The notes beneath the pieces are model-generated. The model worked only from the letters and a program-made list of their open reading frames with translations, was not told where the DNA came from and did not search any database. Positions 8,964 through 10,000 of a stretch of 10,000 bases of DNA are shown here, piece by piece. Source of the DNA: Stramonita haemastoma. Lineage: Eukaryota; Mollusca; Gastropoda; Neogastropoda; Muricidae. The number at the start of each line of letters is the position of its first letter. Within the stretch, counting starts at the first letter, position 1. The translations under genes were made by a program, and so were the position numbers. Where the stretch lies: contig CM060335.1 in the NCBI GenBank assembly GCA_030674155.1, positions 31,455,694 through 31,465,693 on the forward strand. Direction: 5' to 3'.

Positions 8964-9331
8964 ATTTTTGCAGTCTGTGGCGAGCCACGAATGACCCGCA
9001 AAAAGCGACAGGCAGAAGATGGCGGCGGTGGTGGTGGCGGTGGCGGTGCTGGTGGTGCTGGCAGCAGCAGCAGTAGTAGCAGTAGCAGTAGCAGCAGCAG
9101 CAACAACGGTGGCCGCAGCATCTACGACATCGCTTTCTCCCTCAAGAACCACCCTAGGCCCACGACAGCGGCTGGCACGAACTTGGATCGCCTGGTGCGG
9201 GACATCAACCAGAAGATGAAGACGGCCAAGGACTTTTGGGTGCAGCTGCCTTACAACCTCTGCAACGACGAGGACTTTGCCGCCACCCCGAGCAGCGAGG
9301 ACGACTGCTGGAACGGGCAGGACAGAGCCAG
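8964..9331 (+). CDS. GPC4/6: Internal exon of a glypican (GPC4/GPC6, dally-like subfamily)
   Basis: Glypicans are GPI-anchored heparan-sulfate proteoglycan core proteins on the outer cell surface that modulate Wnt, Hedgehog, BMP and FGF signalling. The frame reads 123 residues from Ile at 8964 to an Arg codon split by the donor. Residues 5-8 read CGEP, 12-15 RKKR (furin-type site), 20-33 Gly-rich, 34-46 thirteen serines, and 51-53 RSI. The family signature follows: [13 protein letters not shown] at 66-78, FW near 91, LPYNLCNDE at 95-103 and EDDCWNG at 112-118. From memory of vertebrate GPC4/6, this is the second half of the N-lobe; Cys5, Cys100 and Cys115 would be family disulfide cysteines. 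The exon is 368 nt, enters in phase 0 if the acceptor is at 8963, and leaves after two bases of an AG-R codon, as expected if Tyr follows. An alternative acceptor at 8973 would drop ten bases. The start codon and the remaining exons lie outside the window. Family assignment is firm; exact paralogue and exon start are less so. Confidence 0.9.
9021..9113 (+). repeat. Coding trinucleotide repeats giving poly-Gly and poly-Ser
   Basis: Inside the exon, GGT/GGC codons (9021-9047) encode nine glycines. A short Gly/Ala stretch follows, then AGC/AGT codons (9063-9101) encode thirteen serines, then Asn-Asn-Gly-Gly. Synonymous codons are mixed, so the tract is not a pure slippage product and may be under some selection at the protein level. 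It lies between the furin-type site and the conserved RSI motif, a region expected to be a flexible, exposed loop. Confidence 0.9.
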
Positions 9332-9337
9332 GTAGTG
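9330..9337 (+). promoter_or_regulatory. 5' splice donor after the glypican exon
   Basis: CAG|GTAGTG fits the donor consensus at the exon side and at GT (9332-9333), though GTAGTG is weaker than GTAAGT. It falls exactly where the open frame would meet a TAG stop at 9333, just after the conserved DDCWNG block and an Ala-Arg that matches family position. That supports an intron here rather than a real stop. Confidence 0.75.
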
Positions 9338-9353
9338 TATTGTACTGCTGCTT

Positions 9354-9366
9354 ACATGCCTACCTA
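9354..9366. repeat. Target-site duplication, left copy
   Basis: ACATGCCTACCTA here matches ACATGCTACCTA at 9667-9678 apart from one inserted C. The pair exactly brackets the minus-strand SINE at 9367-9666. The length and near identity fit retroposition with staggered nicking. Confidence 0.8.
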
Positions 9367-9666
9367 GTTAAAGTTAAAGTCTGTCCCGAGCCTAAGGCTC
9401 ATCAGGCCGGTGCTTATCCCGGTTTCTGTGGCGTTAAGCGACTGAGAGTCATAGACTCCCCCCCCCCCCTGGATAGGACGCCAGTCTGTCGCAGGGTTAA
9501 CCCCAACACAAGGTTGGTACCCCGTTTTACACCTGGGTGGGGTGGGAAAATAGCCGTAAAGTGCCTTTTCCAAGGGCACAACGCCATAGCTGAAAGCTGG
9601 GATCGAACTTGCAACCATTAGATTACGAGTCCAACGCCCTAACTACTAGACTACAGCGGCGGCTAT
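9367..9666 (-). mobile_element. tRNA-derived SINE of a second family, with target-site duplication
   Basis: On the minus strand the head starts near GCCGCTGTAGTCTAG. It has an A box TAGTCTAGTAG (within 9641-9653) and a B box AGTTCGATCCC (9599-9609). A foldable anticodon arm gives TTGGA-CTCGTAA-TCTAA, a CGT (Thr-like) loop. The body runs through a CACCCAGGTG region and a C12 expansion on + (9458-9469). It ends with ACTTTAACTTTAACT, a short tandem tail typical of SINEs. Near-identical 12-13 bp direct repeats flank it: ACATGCCTACCTA at 9354-9366 and ACATGCTACCTA at 9667-9678. I recall very similar repeats from many marine invertebrates but cannot name the family. It is not a functional tRNA: the T stem is mismatched and no acceptor stem closes. 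Confidence 0.87.
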
Positions 9667-9678
9667 ACATGCTACCTA
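9667..9678. repeat. Target-site duplication, right copy
   Basis: This is the second copy of the direct repeat described at 9354-9366, lying next to the SINE's tRNA head. About a dozen bases separate it from the start of SINE copy B. Confidence 0.8.
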
Positions 9679-9690
9679 CTCACTTTAAGT

Positions 9691-9990
9691 AGGGGACGGG
9701 ATAGCCTAGTGGTCAGAACATTGCGCTGGCAATTTGACGACCCGGGTTTGATTCCCGTTCGAGGGGATTTTTCCCGGCCCTGGAGTTAACATCAGTGCTG
9801 ACTCCACTGTCCCCTAAAAAGTCTTTCGGATGAGACTGTAAACCGAGGTCCTCCGTGTGCGTACGCACGTTAAACATCTTGCGGACACGTTAAATCCTTT
9901 CCCGCTTTTCGTAAGAGAAGGCCATTGTGTGCCGGTGGGAAGAGGTGACAAAATTGACAAACCTGCATACACACGGGGACTGGATGAAAA
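9691..9990 (+). mobile_element. tRNA-derived SINE, near full length (copy B)
   Basis: The Pol III promoter is well preserved: A box TAGCCTAGTGG at 9702-9712 and B box GGTTTGATTCC at 9745-9755. The core at 9821-9860 contains TTTCGGATGAGAC and AAACCGAGGTCC, a domain found in SINEs of many marine invertebrates (I believe the Nin-type core, not checked). The tail contains CGCTTTTCGTAAGAGAAGGCC (9903-9923), GTGCCGGTGGGAA and a terminal GGACTGGATG at 9977-9986, followed by an A-rich stretch. Copies C and D share this tail. The 3' flank, and so any target-site duplication, lies at or beyond the window end. No protein is encoded; mobilisation would need a partner LINE. Confidence 0.85.
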
Positions 9991-10000
9991 ACAGCACATG

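Noticed and set aside
8405..9076. 223-residue plus-strand frame reaching into the glypican exon
   Set aside because: His-Pro-Ser-Ile repeats from the CATC array; it is out of frame with the conserved glypican block.
9277..9621. 114-residue plus-strand frame downstream of the exon
   Set aside because: It is a frame-shifted reading of the exon end plus the SINE; no conserved features.
9592..9660. Possible functional minus-strand tRNA (CGT anticodon-like loop)
   Set aside because: The T stem is mismatched, no acceptor stem closes, and the sequence continues as a SINE body with target-site duplications.

Overview
This is animal, not bacterial, DNA. Almost all of it looks like non-coding intronic sequence packed with microsatellites and short tRNA-derived retroposons (SINEs), with one clear protein-coding exon near the right end. 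The best guess is a lophotrochozoan, most likely a gastropod mollusc. This rests on the style of the SINEs (tRNA head, conserved core containing GATGAGAC-TAAACC-AGGTCC, specific tail), on the very long GA/GT, TCAC and CATC arrays, and on an exon of the glypican-4/6 (dally-like) family. The species cannot be named from this window.

Layout. 1-195 is unremarkable. 197-596 holds a diverged tRNA-type SINE (copy A). 600-3170 is AT-rich to mixed sequence interrupted by TA/TATG, GA, AAAAG, CT, G25, GA+G16 and GT tracts. 3170-3460 is a degenerate CCAA/GACC-type array. 3830-4530 is a roughly 700 bp diverged minisatellite with a long (about 43 bp) and a short (about 22 bp) unit. It is followed at 4602-4730 by the tail of a second SINE family (copy D). 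4860-6440 is a run of G, C, GA, CA, T and GT tracts. 6523-6708 is a minus-strand copy (C) of the same SINE with an A18 tail, cut off at its 5' end by a GT array. 6919-7493 is an unusual composite array that alternates GA and GT blocks and contains a pure GC tract. 7834-7882 is a TTC array, 8107-8226 a TCAC array and 8569-8927 a CATC array.

The exon (8964-9331, + strand) has a plausible branch point and acceptor just upstream and a GT donor directly after it. It encodes an internal part of a heparan-sulfate proteoglycan core protein: a Cys, a furin-type RKKR site, a Gly-rich/Ser13 insertion, then a strongly conserved glypican block. The donor-side intron received a minus-strand SINE with a recognisable target-site duplication about 23 bp after the exon, followed almost at once by a near-full-length copy of the second SINE family (copy B, 9691 to the window end). 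No other exon of the gene is visible, so the flanking introns are probably long: more than 8.9 kb upstream and more than 660 bp downstream within this window. I see no bacterial-type genes, rRNA, functional tRNA, CRISPR or autonomous transposon ORF. Nearly all long open frames are simple-repeat translations.
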